Part shown: positions 9,011 to 16,364 of the stretch, piece after piece | Layout: every line of letters starts with the position of its first letter | Numbering within the stretch: position 1 is the stretch's first letter | DNA from: DASRQK01 sp040392005 | GTDB taxonomy: Bacteria; Bacteroidota; Bacteroidia; Sphingobacteriales; Sphingobacteriaceae | DNA: 62,692 nt | Assembly (NCBI GenBank): GCA_040392005.1 | Contig: JBEBWT010000010.1 | Location: 1 to 62,692, forward strand | Direction: 5' to 3' | Notes under the pieces: generated by a model | What the model saw: the letters and a program-made list of their open reading frames with translations, nothing else | Databases searched by the model: none | Told to the model about the DNA's origin: nothing | Translations under genes and position numbers: made by a program

Positions 9011-9763
9011 TTAAAAATTTTTCCGGGCCGCCGCCATAAAGGGACTTGCGAACACAAAACTATTCAATTCCGCCACATCGGTGTGGGCGATTTCCTCTTT
9101 CGAGCCTTCCCACCATTTTTTCCCCTTGTACAAAAATAAGATTTTATCCCCAATTCCCATAACCGAATTCATATCATGGGTCACCACGATGGTCGTGCAG
9201 GTCAGTTCGGTGGTGATGTCCCGGATCAACTCGTCGATGACAATCGCAGTTTCCGGATCCAGCCCGGAGTTGGGTTCATCGCAAAACAGGTATTTGGGAC
9301 TCATGCTAATGGCTCTCGCAATACCCACCCGCTTTTTCATGCCACCGGACAATTCCGCCGGATATAATTTATTGCTGCCCGGCAGATTGACCCGCTCCAG
9401 ACAAAAATTGACCCGCTCCAGCTTTTCGGCTGTGCTCTGCTCGGTAAACATCTCCAGCGGAAACAGAATATTCTGTTCTACGGTCATGGAATCGAAAAGG
9501 GCCGAATTCTGAAACAGCATGCCGATATCTTTCCGGATGGGAATGCGTTCCTCGAATTCCATCTCCGTGAAATCCTGTCCATCAAACAGCACGGTTCCCT
9601 GATCAGGCCTGTGCAGGCCGACCATACATTTCAGCAGGGTGCTTTTGCCGGATCCCGATCCGCCGATGATCAGACTGATTTTGCCCGGCTCAAAAGTGGC
9701 GTCTATGCCTTTCAGCACCTCGTTGCTGCCAAATGATTTGTGGATATTTTCTACGCTGATCAT
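9011..9763 (-). CDS. mlaF: ABC transporter ATPase, MlaF-like
   Basis: A 250-residue ATPase with Walker A GGSGSGKST, signature LSGGMKKRVGIARAI and Walker B YLFCDEPNSGLDPE. The SGGMKKR signature and the PNSGLDP form are typical of the MlaF/Ttg2A family, which powers phospholipid transport between the outer and inner membranes. The open frame extends upstream to 9853, but that part would overlap the permease gene; I choose the ATG at 9763, which begins MISVENIHKSFG and leaves a 38-bp gap. It pairs with MlaE directly upstream. No MlaD substrate-binding gene follows in this window; the next gene is the DsbD alpha protein. Confidence 0.92.
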   Translation of the reverse strand: MISVENIHKSFGSNEVLKGIDATFEPGKISLIIGGSGSGKSTLLKCMVGLHRPDQGTVLFDGQDFTEMEFEERIPIRKDIGMLFQNSALFDSMTVEQNILFPLEMFTEQSTAEKLERVNFCLERVNLPGSNKLYPAELSGGMKKRVGIARAISMSPKYLFCDEPNSGLDPETAIVIDELIRDITTELTCTTIVVTHDMNSVMGIGDKILFLYKGKKWWEGSKEEIAHTDVAELNSFVFASPFMAAARKNF

Positions 9764-9801
9764 TTCCTGATTCTTTCTGTGTTTACTTCTGGTCTCCGGT
9801 T

Positions 9802-10536
9802 TTAAAGCATCAATGCAGTGATGACATAATCCGATGCCAGGATGGTAATACACCCGATCACAACCGATTTGGTACTGGCCTGCCCCACTTCCAATGCCCC
9901 ACCCCGTACGTAAAAACCTTTATAGGCTGGGATGGAGGTGATAATAAAACCAAAGACCACCGCCTTGACCATAGCGACCGAAACGGTGAAGCCATTGAAA
10001 CTGTCTGTAATACCATTGATGTAATCAGTGGGTGTGACAGCTCCGGAAATCGCCCCACCGAGCAGCCCGCCTGTGATGGCACAGGCAATCGCCACGATCA
10101 CCAATGCCGGGATCATCACTACGCCGGCCAGGATTTTGGGCAGGATCAGGTAACCCGGCGCATTGATCCCCATAATTTCAAGGGCATCGATCTGCTCGGT
10201 CACCCGCATGGAACCGATCTGGGAAGAGATGGAAGATCCTACCTTGCCCATCAGTACCAGTGCCGAAATGGTCGGCCCCAGTTCCAGAATATTGGAATCC
10301 CGGTTGATCTGGCCGATGACGGAGGTCGGGATCAGGTCAGAGACCAATTGAAAGGCGATCTGCATCGTCATGACCGCTCCGATAAAGGAAGAGATAATCA
10401 CGATCAGCCCCAGCGAACCAATACCGATCTCATTCATCTCGTGCATGATCTCCCGCCAGTATATCCGCCATTTTTCGGGCTTCTTGAAGACCGACCTCAG
10501 CAGTAATAAGTATTGACCGAAATAGGTAAAAAACAT
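9802..10536 (-). CDS. mlaE: ABC transporter permease, MlaE-like
   Basis: A 244-residue inner-membrane protein of the MlaE/YrbE family (phospholipid transport), with about five to six hydrophobic segments and the family stretch ELGPTISALVLMGKVGSSISSQ-type motif (residues from ~88). The open frame could begin at a TTG at 10572, but that codon lies inside a promoter palindrome; the ATG at 10536 gives a normal N-terminus (MFFTYFGQYL) and leaves about 23 nt after a TAAGTTTG box at 10567-10560. It forms an operon with the MlaF-like ATPase and is divergent from the short-chain dehydrogenase gene. Confidence 0.9.
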   Translation of the reverse strand: MFFTYFGQYLLLLRSVFKKPEKWRIYWREIMHEMNEIGIGSLGLIVIISSFIGAVMTMQIAFQLVSDLIPTSVIGQINRDSNILELGPTISALVLMGKVGSSISSQIGSMRVTEQIDALEIMGINAPGYLILPKILAGVVMIPALVIVAIACAITGGLLGGAISGAVTPTDYINGITDSFNGFTVSVAMVKAVVFGFIITSIPAYKGFYVRGGALEVGQASTKSVVIGCITILASDYVITALML

Positions 10537-10556
10537 AAACGGGCTTGTTCTATTTA

Positions 10557-10588
10557 TTGCAAACTTAGACAAAATTTATCTAAGTTTG
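10557..10588 (+). promoter_or_regulatory. Promoter of the SDR gene, built into a 29-bp palindrome
   Basis: TTG at 10557-10559 and TAAGTTTG at 10581-10588 are 21 bp apart, matching the Bacteroidota -33/-7 promoter. The arms CAAACTTAGA (10560-10569) and TCTAAGTTTG (10579-10588) are perfect inverted repeats around a 9-bp centre, so the left arm is also a -7 box for mlaE on the other strand. Confidence 0.7.
10560..10567 (-). promoter_or_regulatory. -7 box for the mlaE-mlaF operon
   Basis: On the minus strand this reads TAAGTTTG, a perfect TAnnTTTG box, 23 nt ahead of the chosen mlaE ATG. I see no clear TTG at the -33 distance, so recognition may depend on the box alone or on a regulator binding the palindrome. 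Confidence 0.55.
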
Positions 10589-10609
10589 ACTGACAGACTT
10601 TATAAAATT

Positions 10610-11374
10610 ATGGAACCATCAAATAGAGAATCAGGGTTGGGAATAAGTGAAACGGGACCCATCAGTAATAAATATGCATTGGTCACCGGGGCCACCAGGG
10701 GCATCGGGAGGGCCATTGCCGAACAACTTGCCGCCCAGGGATATGATCTGCTGCTGGTGTCAAGGAGCGAAAAGGATCTTGCCGGGATGAAATCCGGGCT
10801 GCAAGTCCTTTATCCGGGTATAGACGTGCGCTATTACCCTGCCGACCTGTCCGATCTGGATCAGATCCGGCAGGTGGGAGACTGGGCGGTGAAGATGGCC
10901 CCGGTGGTTTTTGTCAGCAATGCCGGAATTTTTACGCCGGTTTCCCTGCTCAATGAGGCAGAAGACAGCTTTTTGCCCCAGTTTTACCTGAACTATTATG
11001 CGGCCCATTCCCTGAGCATCAAAATAGCAAGGAAGATGAAGCAAGTCCGTCAGGGTCATTTGTTTATCATCAGCTCCACGGCCAGCAGACAGCCTGTAAA
11101 AGCGGGGGCCTACACTGTAACAAAGTTCGCGCTGAACGGTCTAACTCATGTGCTGCGAGACGAACTGAGGGAAGCCGGGATCAAGGTGACCGAGATCATC
11201 CCCGGTTCCACAAGGACCTCTTCCTGGGATGGCACAGATCATCCGGAAGAGCGGTTTGTGAAACCTCAGGAAATCGCAAAGGCCGTGGGACTTTGCCTGG
11301 AGATGGGAGCCGGCACCAATGTGGAGGAGATTGTGATCAAGCCGCAGAAGGACAATATTTTGACCGATTGCTGA
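10610..11374 (+). CDS. Short-chain dehydrogenase/reductase
   Basis: A 254-residue Rossmann-fold oxidoreductase. The NAD(P)-binding TGATRGIG motif is at residues 26-33 (with Arg30 hinting at NADP preference), SNAG at 103-106, the catalytic serine at 155/156 and YTVTK at 168-172. Substrate cannot be read from sequence; the overall form resembles 3-oxoacyl-reductase-like and sepiapterin-reductase-like SDRs. The open frame begins at a TTG (10586) that belongs to the promoter, so I take the ATG at 10610. It is divergently transcribed from mlaE and followed after 78 bp by the PspC-like gene. Confidence 0.88.
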   Translation: MEPSNRESGLGISETGPISNKYALVTGATRGIGRAIAEQLAAQGYDLLLVSRSEKDLAGMKSGLQVLYPGIDVRYYPADLSDLDQIRQVGDWAVKMAPVVFVSNAGIFTPVSLLNEAEDSFLPQFYLNYYAAHSLSIKIARKMKQVRQGHLFIISSTASRQPVKAGAYTVTKFALNGLTHVLRDELREAGIKVTEIIPGSTRTSSWDGTDHPEERFVKPQEIAKAVGLCLEMGAGTNVEEIVIKPQKDNILTDC

Positions 11375-11452
11375 AGCAGGAACACCCGGATGCAGGAGAA
11401 GCAGGATGTTCAGATCCACAGGAATGATAGATAAATTTTAAACGATATAACA

Positions 11453-12076
11453 ATGAACAAAAGACTTTATCGAAACAGACAGGAAGGGGCGCTTTCCGGG
11501 GTCTGTGCAGGTTTGGGTGAGTATCTCAATGTGGATAAGACCTGGATCCGCCTGGCATTTGTGGTGAGTGTTATTTTTTCTTCCATGCTGGGTCTGGGCA
11601 TGCTGGGACCCATCGTTTACATTGTGCTGTGGGTTGCCCTGCCGGTAAAACCACAGACACTCGCTGATACTGCGCAGCCTTTTGCAGGCGGGGAAATGGG
11701 CGGAGGAATGTACGATCGGCACTATGATGTGGATTACCGGGTGGGTTCGGGCAACGCAGCGTACGGAACTGACCCAGGCAACATAGCCGATCAGGCTTAT
11801 CGGAGCTATCCGGACTCAGCCTATGGTGCGGCATCAAAACCACGGGAGAGGGGACAGAACAATCAGGACCGTTACATTGCCGGGTTGATCCTGCTGATCA
11901 TCGGTATCTTTTTCCTGTTGCACCAGTTGAATATCCTGTTTGTACACGACATCATCCGCTACTGGCCGGCATTGTTGATCCTGTCGGGAATCATGGTACT
12001 TTTCGGAGCATTTAAGGGCAACCGGGAATCCGGAGCCGCATTGACAGAAAATTCAAAACCTGAAGAAAATGAATAA
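11453..12076 (+). CDS. PspC-domain membrane protein
   Basis: A 207-residue inner-membrane protein. Residues 1-~60 are a PspC domain (LYRNRQEGALSGVCAGLGEY and the membrane helix FVVSVIFSSMLGLGMLGPIVYIVLW region), found in phage-shock and LiaRS-type envelope-stress systems; a Gly/Tyr-rich polar linker follows, then two more hydrophobic segments near residues 143-160 and 165-185. It overlaps the next gene by 8 bp, so translation of the two is probably coupled. Likely role: sensing or buffering membrane stress together with the LiaF-like partner. Confidence 0.88.
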   Translation: MNKRLYRNRQEGALSGVCAGLGEYLNVDKTWIRLAFVVSVIFSSMLGLGMLGPIVYIVLWVALPVKPQTLADTAQPFAGGEMGGGMYDRHYDVDYRVGSGNAAYGTDPGNIADQAYRSYPDSAYGAASKPRERGQNNQDRYIAGLILLIIGIFFLLHQLNILFVHDIIRYWPALLILSGIMVLFGAFKGNRESGAALTENSKPEENE

Positions 12077-13028
12077 AGAAAAAGTTATTTGGGGGATCAC
12101 ACTGTTTGGTGTCGGTCTCATCCTGCTGCTCAATAATATGGACGTGATCGATTTTCAATGGCGGGCCGTATTCCGGATGTGGCCATTGATTATTATCGTT
12201 GTGGGAATCAACCTGCTTTTATCCCGTTCGGCCTTCGGCAAGTCCATTTCCGTACTGGTGACCATTGCCTGTATCGCTTTCCTTGCCTATGCTGGTATCA
12301 ATTACGAAAATGTGCGCGGATGGGGTTTCAAGGGGAATGAATGGGGCATTACTATCCGTTCGGATGAAGGCCGGAGCAGAAACAGTTTTAAAAATACGAT
12401 TACCCATGAATATGAAGCGCGGATCAAATCTGCAAAGCTGAGTATCCGTGGGGGTGCCGTCGAATATGAGATCGAAGATCCCAAAGACAGCAGCTATTTG
12501 TTCTGGTCAGATAATGAAAGTACCATAGGGGGCCATCATCTGGATTCAAAGGAATTGAATGATTCTACCATCAGCCTCAATTTCCACATGTCGGACACAA
12601 AGGATAAAACCTGGAATTTCCGCAATGATAAGAACGAATCCAAGATCAGGTTGCATCCGGATCCGGTGTGGACCATTGATCTGGAAATGGGTGCCGGTAC
12701 GGCAGATTTTGACCTTCGGAAATACAAGATCTCGACCCTCGAAATGCAGTGTGGTGCGGCCGCTATTGAGGCAAAACTGGGATCACCCTCGGGGCACAGT
12801 GAGGTGAGGGTCGAAAGCGGGGCAGCTTCTGTCGAAATAGAAGTGCCCGCATCCGCTGCCTGCCGGATTATCACCAACTCCGCGCTGTCTTCCAAAGATT
12901 TCAAGGGCTTTACCAAACAGGCGGATGGCTCCTATACGACACCCGGCTATGATCAGCAGGGGGATCGCTATACCATTCACCTGAAAGGGGGAGTCAGTTC
13001 CTTTACCGTTGTGCGCAAATCGGATTAA
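12069..13028 (+). CDS. LiaF-like transmembrane / toast-rack domain protein
   Basis: A 319-residue protein. The N-terminus has three short hydrophobic helices (residues ~7-25, 33-50, 58-75) resembling the LiaF/LiaI transmembrane domain; residues from ~125 form repeated beta strands of the adhesin-like 'toast rack' type (pattern MGAGTADFDLRKYKISTLEMQ, then CGAAAIEAKLGSPSGHSEV and ESGAASVEIEVPASA). Such proteins usually accompany PspC proteins in cell-envelope stress modules. Start ATG at 12069 overlaps the pspC-like gene; an RDD-protein gene follows 38 bp later. Confidence 0.8.
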   Translation: MNKEKVIWGITLFGVGLILLLNNMDVIDFQWRAVFRMWPLIIIVVGINLLLSRSAFGKSISVLVTIACIAFLAYAGINYENVRGWGFKGNEWGITIRSDEGRSRNSFKNTITHEYEARIKSAKLSIRGGAVEYEIEDPKDSSYLFWSDNESTIGGHHLDSKELNDSTISLNFHMSDTKDKTWNFRNDKNESKIRLHPDPVWTIDLEMGAGTADFDLRKYKISTLEMQCGAAAIEAKLGSPSGHSEVRVESGAASVEIEVPASAACRIITNSALSSKDFKGFTKQADGSYTTPGYDQQGDRYTIHLKGGVSSFTVVRKSD

Positions 13029-13066
13029 ATAATCGGACTAAATAGTTGTTGGGGGGCTTGCAGAGC

Positions 13067-13687
13067 ATGGAATGGGTAGATAAACAGTTTTATGTAGTAG
13101 TGGGTGGCCGTCCGCAGGGGCCGCACAGCCTGGATGAACTGCGTGCCATGCGCTTGAAAGCAACGGATTTTGTCAGGACGGGCGAAATGCCCGAATTCAA
13201 AGAGCTGCGGGAGATTCCGGAATTGAGCGGAATGCTGGGATTCCGGCACGAACATGCTCTGCCACAATACTACGCCACCCTGGATGTCCGCCTCGTGGCC
13301 TGGGGCATTGATAGTTTTATTGCCTTCTTTATCTATATGCTCTTCGTGGTGATCTACCTGGTGGGCAGTGACCCGGCTTCACCGGAACGGATTCCAACTG
13401 TGTTGATGGGGTTGCTGTCGGTACCGGTCATCAAATTCTTTATCAACAGTCTGACGGAGGGCTCTGCCCGGCAGGCATCACCGGGGAAGATGATGATCGG
13501 CATCCGGGTGACGGACACGCTGGGAGCCCCTATTGGCTATGCCCGTGCATTTCTCCGCAATTTCTCCAAAATCATCGGTGTGCTGACACTGGGAATCGGA
13601 TTTTTTACAGGGTTCTTTGACCGCAGGCAGCAATGCCTGCACGATAAGATCGCCGGTACCCTGGTGATCAGGAGCCGGTTAATTTGA
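13067..13687 (+). CDS. GYF_2-RDD membrane protein
   Basis: A 206-residue protein: an N-terminal GYF_2-type domain (QFYVVVGGRPQGPHSLDEL, residues ~6-55) and a C-terminal RDD domain with three membrane helices (DVRLVAWGIDSFIAFFIYM onward, with the RDD-like segment FFDRRQQCLHDKIAGT). RDD proteins are small membrane proteins of mostly unknown transport or scaffold function; some act in Na+(Li+)/H+ exchange. The frame opens at a TTG at 13046, but the ATG at 13067 starts the conserved part and is preferred. It appears to close the PspC/LiaF gene group and is followed by a strong hairpin. Confidence 0.8.
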   Translation: MEWVDKQFYVVVGGRPQGPHSLDELRAMRLKATDFVRTGEMPEFKELREIPELSGMLGFRHEHALPQYYATLDVRLVAWGIDSFIAFFIYMLFVVIYLVGSDPASPERIPTVLMGLLSVPVIKFFINSLTEGSARQASPGKMMIGIRVTDTLGAPIGYARAFLRNFSKIIGVLTLGIGFFTGFFDRRQQCLHDKIAGTLVIRSRLI

Positions 13688-13734
13688 AAAGTATCAACCG
13701 GCTATTCTTAGCAGATGGTGCTTTCACCAGAACA

Positions 13735-13775
13735 CAAATTCCGCAAAAACCGTTCTTTTTGCGGAATTTGGTTTT
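13735..13775 (+). terminator. Intrinsic terminator after the GYF-RDD gene
   Basis: A perfect 15-bp stem (13735-13749 with 13756-13770, loop CCGTTC) followed by GTTTTTC. The arms begin CAAATTCCGC and end GCGGAATTTG. It ends the plus-strand group and, being symmetrical, may also stop transcripts from pyk, whose stop codon is about 95 bp to the right. Confidence 0.75.
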
Positions 13776-13823
13776 TCGTGTATCACCTCCCGAAAAATTT
13801 GACTGCTTTTGCGGAATCCGGAC

Positions 13824-13878
13824 TTATTCTACCACCGATTATCACTATTACCGCTGCCGCCGGATTATTCTACCACCG
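13824..13878 (-). repeat. Duplicated 3' end of pyk
   Basis: TTATTCTACCACCG occurs at 13824-13837 and again at 13865-13878; the second copy is the pyk stop codon with its last codons. The first is therefore a non-coding copy of the gene's tail, 41 bp downstream on the minus strand. The flanks (CCGGAC / CCGGAT) are also similar. Confidence 0.55.
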
Positions 13879-15316
13879 TGACCTTGATGGTATTGGTCTT
13901 TCCTTTTTTATGGAGCGGCGTGGATGCCGTATTGATCACGATCTGACCTTCTTCCACCAGATTTTTTTCCTTGAGTAGATTATTCACATCACTGATACTG
14001 CCATCCGTGCTTTCATATCTGTCGTAGAAAAAGGCCTTTACTCCCCACAGCAGACTGAGAGTATTGAGCAACTGCCTGTTGCCGGTGAAAATAAAAATAT
14101 CGGCATCCGGACGGTAGCTGGAAATCTCAAAGCCGGTATAACCCGATGAAGTCATGGCCACAATGGCGGCAGCCTGGGTTTTTTCGGCAAGGTAAACAGA
14201 GGATCCGCAGATGGAATCGGGGATCATGGTCTCACTGTTCCGCTCTGGTTTTTTGCTAATGTAATAGGGATAGGAGGTCTGCTCCACATGCAGAATCACT
14301 TTGCACATGGTCTCGATCACGATCTCCGGAAATTCACCCACCGAGGTTTCCCCGCTGAGCATGACGGCATCGGCGCCGTCCAGTACCGAATTGGCCACAT
14401 CATTGACCTCGGCCCTGGTGGGGCGGGGGGTGGTAATCATGCTTTCCAGCATCTGGGTGGCGATGATCACCGGTTTGGCTGCGTCCCGGCATTTTTTTAC
14501 AATCATTTTCTGCAGGACCGGCACATCTTCCATCGGCATTTCTACGCCCAGATCGCCCCGAGCGACCATGATTGCATCCGAAGCCGCAATGATCGCATCA
14601 ATATTGTCAATGGCCTCTGGTTTTTCAATTTTAGCAATGACCCGTGCCGTCTTTCCCTTTGAGCGGATGATCTCTTTGAGCTGCAGCATATCCGCCGCAG
14701 TACGCACAAAGGACATGGCCACCCATTCTGCGTCATGTTCCAGTGCAAAATTCAGGTTGTCCAGATCTTCTTCCGTCAGACTGGGAATAGACACTTTGGT
14801 GTTGGGCAGATTGACCCCCTTGCGGGACGTCAGAATTCCTCCGTGCACGACTTCACAGTCCACCGTATCCTTTTGGTTGGTGTCCAATACCCGCAACTGT
14901 ATCTTGCCGTCATCCAATAGAATGATTTCTCCAACATTTACATCCCTTGGAAATTGTTCATAACTCAGATAGACCCGGTTTTCATCGCCGATGAAATCCT
15001 TGCCTCCCTCCGATTCTCCGGTGATAATCTGGATCCGGGCGTGGTTCAGCAAAATCGCACCGCCATCCTTCATCTTCCCGATCCGGATTTTCGGCCCCTG
15101 CAAATCGGCCAGAATACCCACATTGATGTGGTCGTGTTCCTGATTGATCTCCCGGATGGTCCGGATCAGGCTGAGGTGGTCGTCCTGCGTGCCGTGTGAA
15201 AAATTCAGGCGGCAGACATCGACACCGCCGGCGATCATATTGCTCAGAATGGTTTTGTCAGAAGAAGCGGGGCCCAGTGTGGCCACAATTTTAGTTCGTT
15301 TTTGAACTTTTTCCAT
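13865..15316 (-). CDS. pyk: Pyruvate kinase
   Basis: A 483-residue glycolytic enzyme making pyruvate and ATP from phosphoenolpyruvate. It begins EKVQKRTKIVATLGPAS, has the K+/Mg2+-binding SHGT segment, the active-site signature around residues ~215-225 (AKIEKPEAIDNI), the LGVEMPMEDVP region and the MLESMITTPRPTRAEVNDVANSVLDGADAVMLSGET-type motif ahead of the C-terminal allosteric domain. The frame continues upstream to 15382, but the ATG at 15316 fits the family N-terminus. Its partner upstream is the IPExxxVDY gene, the usual neighbour in Bacteroidota. A 17-bp palindrome lies 51 bp upstream of the start. Confidence 0.96.
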   Translation of the reverse strand: MEKVQKRTKIVATLGPASSDKTILSNMIAGGVDVCRLNFSHGTQDDHLSLIRTIREINQEHDHINVGILADLQGPKIRIGKMKDGGAILLNHARIQIITGESEGGKDFIGDENRVYLSYEQFPRDVNVGEIILLDDGKIQLRVLDTNQKDTVDCEVVHGGILTSRKGVNLPNTKVSIPSLTEEDLDNLNFALEHDAEWVAMSFVRTAADMLQLKEIIRSKGKTARVIAKIEKPEAIDNIDAIIAASDAIMVARGDLGVEMPMEDVPVLQKMIVKKCRDAAKPVIIATQMLESMITTPRPTRAEVNDVANSVLDGADAVMLSGETSVGEFPEIVIETMCKVILHVEQTSYPYYISKKPERNSETMIPDSICGSSVYLAEKTQAAAIVAMTSSGYTGFEISSYRPDADIFIFTGNRQLLNTLSLLWGVKAFFYDRYESTDGSISDVNNLLKEKNLVEEGQIVINTASTPLHKKGKTNTIKVTVVE

Positions 15317-15366
15317 CGGATCTATTTTTGTTGTATTATCTATATCGGAATAGAAGCCGCTAATAT

Positions 15367-15383
15367 AGTGTATTTTGTACACT
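15367..15383. promoter_or_regulatory. Operator-like palindrome between the IPExxxVDY gene and pyk
   Basis: AGTGTA (15367-15372), five bases TTTTG, then TACACT (15378-15383): a perfect 6-bp inverted repeat, placed 51 bp upstream of the pyk ATG and 17 bp past the preceding stop codon. Its position suits a repressor site, but no regulator is identified. Confidence 0.35.
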
Positions 15384-15400
15384 TTTCCAATATTAAGCGG

Positions 15401-15823
15401 TCAGAAAATAAGGTTCTCTCTCGATTTCAGTTTTTCAGGAGCAATTTCGCTGGCCACGACCACTTCGGGAATTTCATTCAGTGCGGTGATCAGGTTATCC
15501 AGGTCCTCTTCATCAATAAAATTTTTGATCATCAGGAAGTAATCCGATTGTTTCATCTCCGGAATCAGGTAACCATTTTCCACTCCTTTGTTGGAAAACA
15601 GAAAATATTCGGTTTCCTGCTCTTCCGGAATGTCAGTGAAACAACTGAATGCACAGGTTTCCTCGTATTGGGGAATGTAAACCAAATAATCTTCTGTCTT
15701 TTTCAGGCTGAGCCCCGTGTGTTTATTAATAAAATGACACAGCCTGTAATCTTTGAGCGGGCAGGAAATGGCGATCAGGATAAAATCAAAATCAAAGTCG
15801 TATTTTAGAAGAACTTTATTCAA
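15401..15823 (-). CDS. IPExxxVDY-family protein
   Basis: A 140-residue cytoplasmic protein of a family I know from Bacteroidota, where it is regularly encoded next to pyruvate kinase. Typical N-terminal pattern YDFDFDFILIAISCPLKDYR and conserved GLSLKKTEDYLVY are present. The namesake motif is degenerate here: NEIPEVVVASE in place of IPExxxVDY. The first codon must be TTG at 15823, because an in-frame TAA directly precedes it and no ATG occurs until residue ~100. A TAATTTTG box on the minus strand at 15872-15865 could start its mRNA. Molecular function unknown. Confidence 0.8.
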   Translation of the reverse strand: MNKVLLKYDFDFDFILIAISCPLKDYRLCHFINKHTGLSLKKTEDYLVYIPQYEETCAFSCFTDIPEEQETEYFLFSNKGVENGYLIPEMKQSDYFLMIKNFIDEEDLDNLITALNEIPEVVVASEIAPEKLKSRENLIF

Positions 15824-15864
15824 TTAAAAAATGGTTTAATGCAATTTTTTTTATATTTTCATCG

Positions 15865-15872
15865 CAAAATTA
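15865..15872 (-). promoter_or_regulatory. -7 box for the IPExxxVDY-pyk operon
   Basis: Reads TAATTTTG on the minus strand, 41 nt ahead of the TTG start codon. No TTG element is seen at the proper distance. The rest of the 277-bp gap up to acpP holds this box, a plus-strand TAATTTTG at 15894-15901 and the acpP promoter; I see nothing else in it. Confidence 0.4.
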
Positions 15873-16035
15873 CATAATCCGGGATGAAGTTGGTAATTTT
15901 GACCGAAAGAGTTACAGAGACGGGTTTTGTGTGGATAAGTGGTCTTTTAATGCCTTATTGATATTAAAATGCCTGTTTTTTGAAAACCGGAATCCCGCAA
16001 GGGGATGCCATATCGGACCTAAAAATCAAAAAGGT

Positions 16036-16065
16036 TTGATAATTGCTTAAAATTATTTTTCTTTG
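16036..16065 (+). promoter_or_regulatory. Promoter of the acpP-fabF-rnc operon
   Basis: TTG at 16036-16038, 19 bp, then TTTCTTTG at 16058-16065, one mismatch from TAnnTTTG. This leaves about 35 nt to the acpP start codon. Confidence 0.55.
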
Positions 16066-16100
16066 CACAGATTTATTAAACACAATTAAATTTTAAAATC

Positions 16101-16337
16101 ATGTCTGATATCGCTTCAAGAGTAAGAGCAATCATCGTTGAAAAATTAGGAGTAGATGAAAACGAGGTTACACCGGAGGCTTCATTTACCAACGATTTAG
16201 GTGCAGATTCACTCGACACCGTTGAGTTGATCATGGAGTTCGAAAAAGAATTCAATGTAGAAATTCCTGATGACCAAGCCGAGAACATTAGTACCGTCGG
16301 TCAGGCAGTTTCATTTTTGGAAAAGAAAGTTAACTAA
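16101..16337 (+). CDS. acpP: Acyl carrier protein
   Basis: A 78-residue acidic helical protein that carries growing fatty acids as thioesters. The phosphopantetheine attachment site is Ser37 in LGADSLDTVELIMEFEKEF, the classic DSL motif. Length and charge are standard. It is followed by fabF after 27 bp, the usual acpP-fabF-rnc order of Bacteroidota, so the operon supplies acyl-ACP for both membrane lipids and the lipid A genes further along the window. Confidence 0.98.
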   Translation: MSDIASRVRAIIVEKLGVDENEVTPEASFTNDLGADSLDTVELIMEFEKEFNVEIPDDQAENISTVGQAVSFLEKKVN

Positions 16338-16364
16338 TTGATTAAGCCAGTCTTAGCAAAATAA

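Noticed and set aside
9764..9853. N-terminal extension of the MlaF-like ATPase
   Set aside because: It would overlap the mlaE gene, carries no conserved residues, and the internal ATG at 9763 gives the family start.
10537..10609. TTG start codons for mlaE (10572) and the SDR gene (10586)
   Set aside because: Both codons lie in the divergent promoter palindrome; ATGs at 10536 and 10610 sit at sensible distances from the -7 boxes.
15873..16035. A riboswitch or small RNA in the gap before acpP
   Set aside because: Apart from promoter-like boxes I could not find a stable conserved fold or a terminator that would mark an RNA gene.
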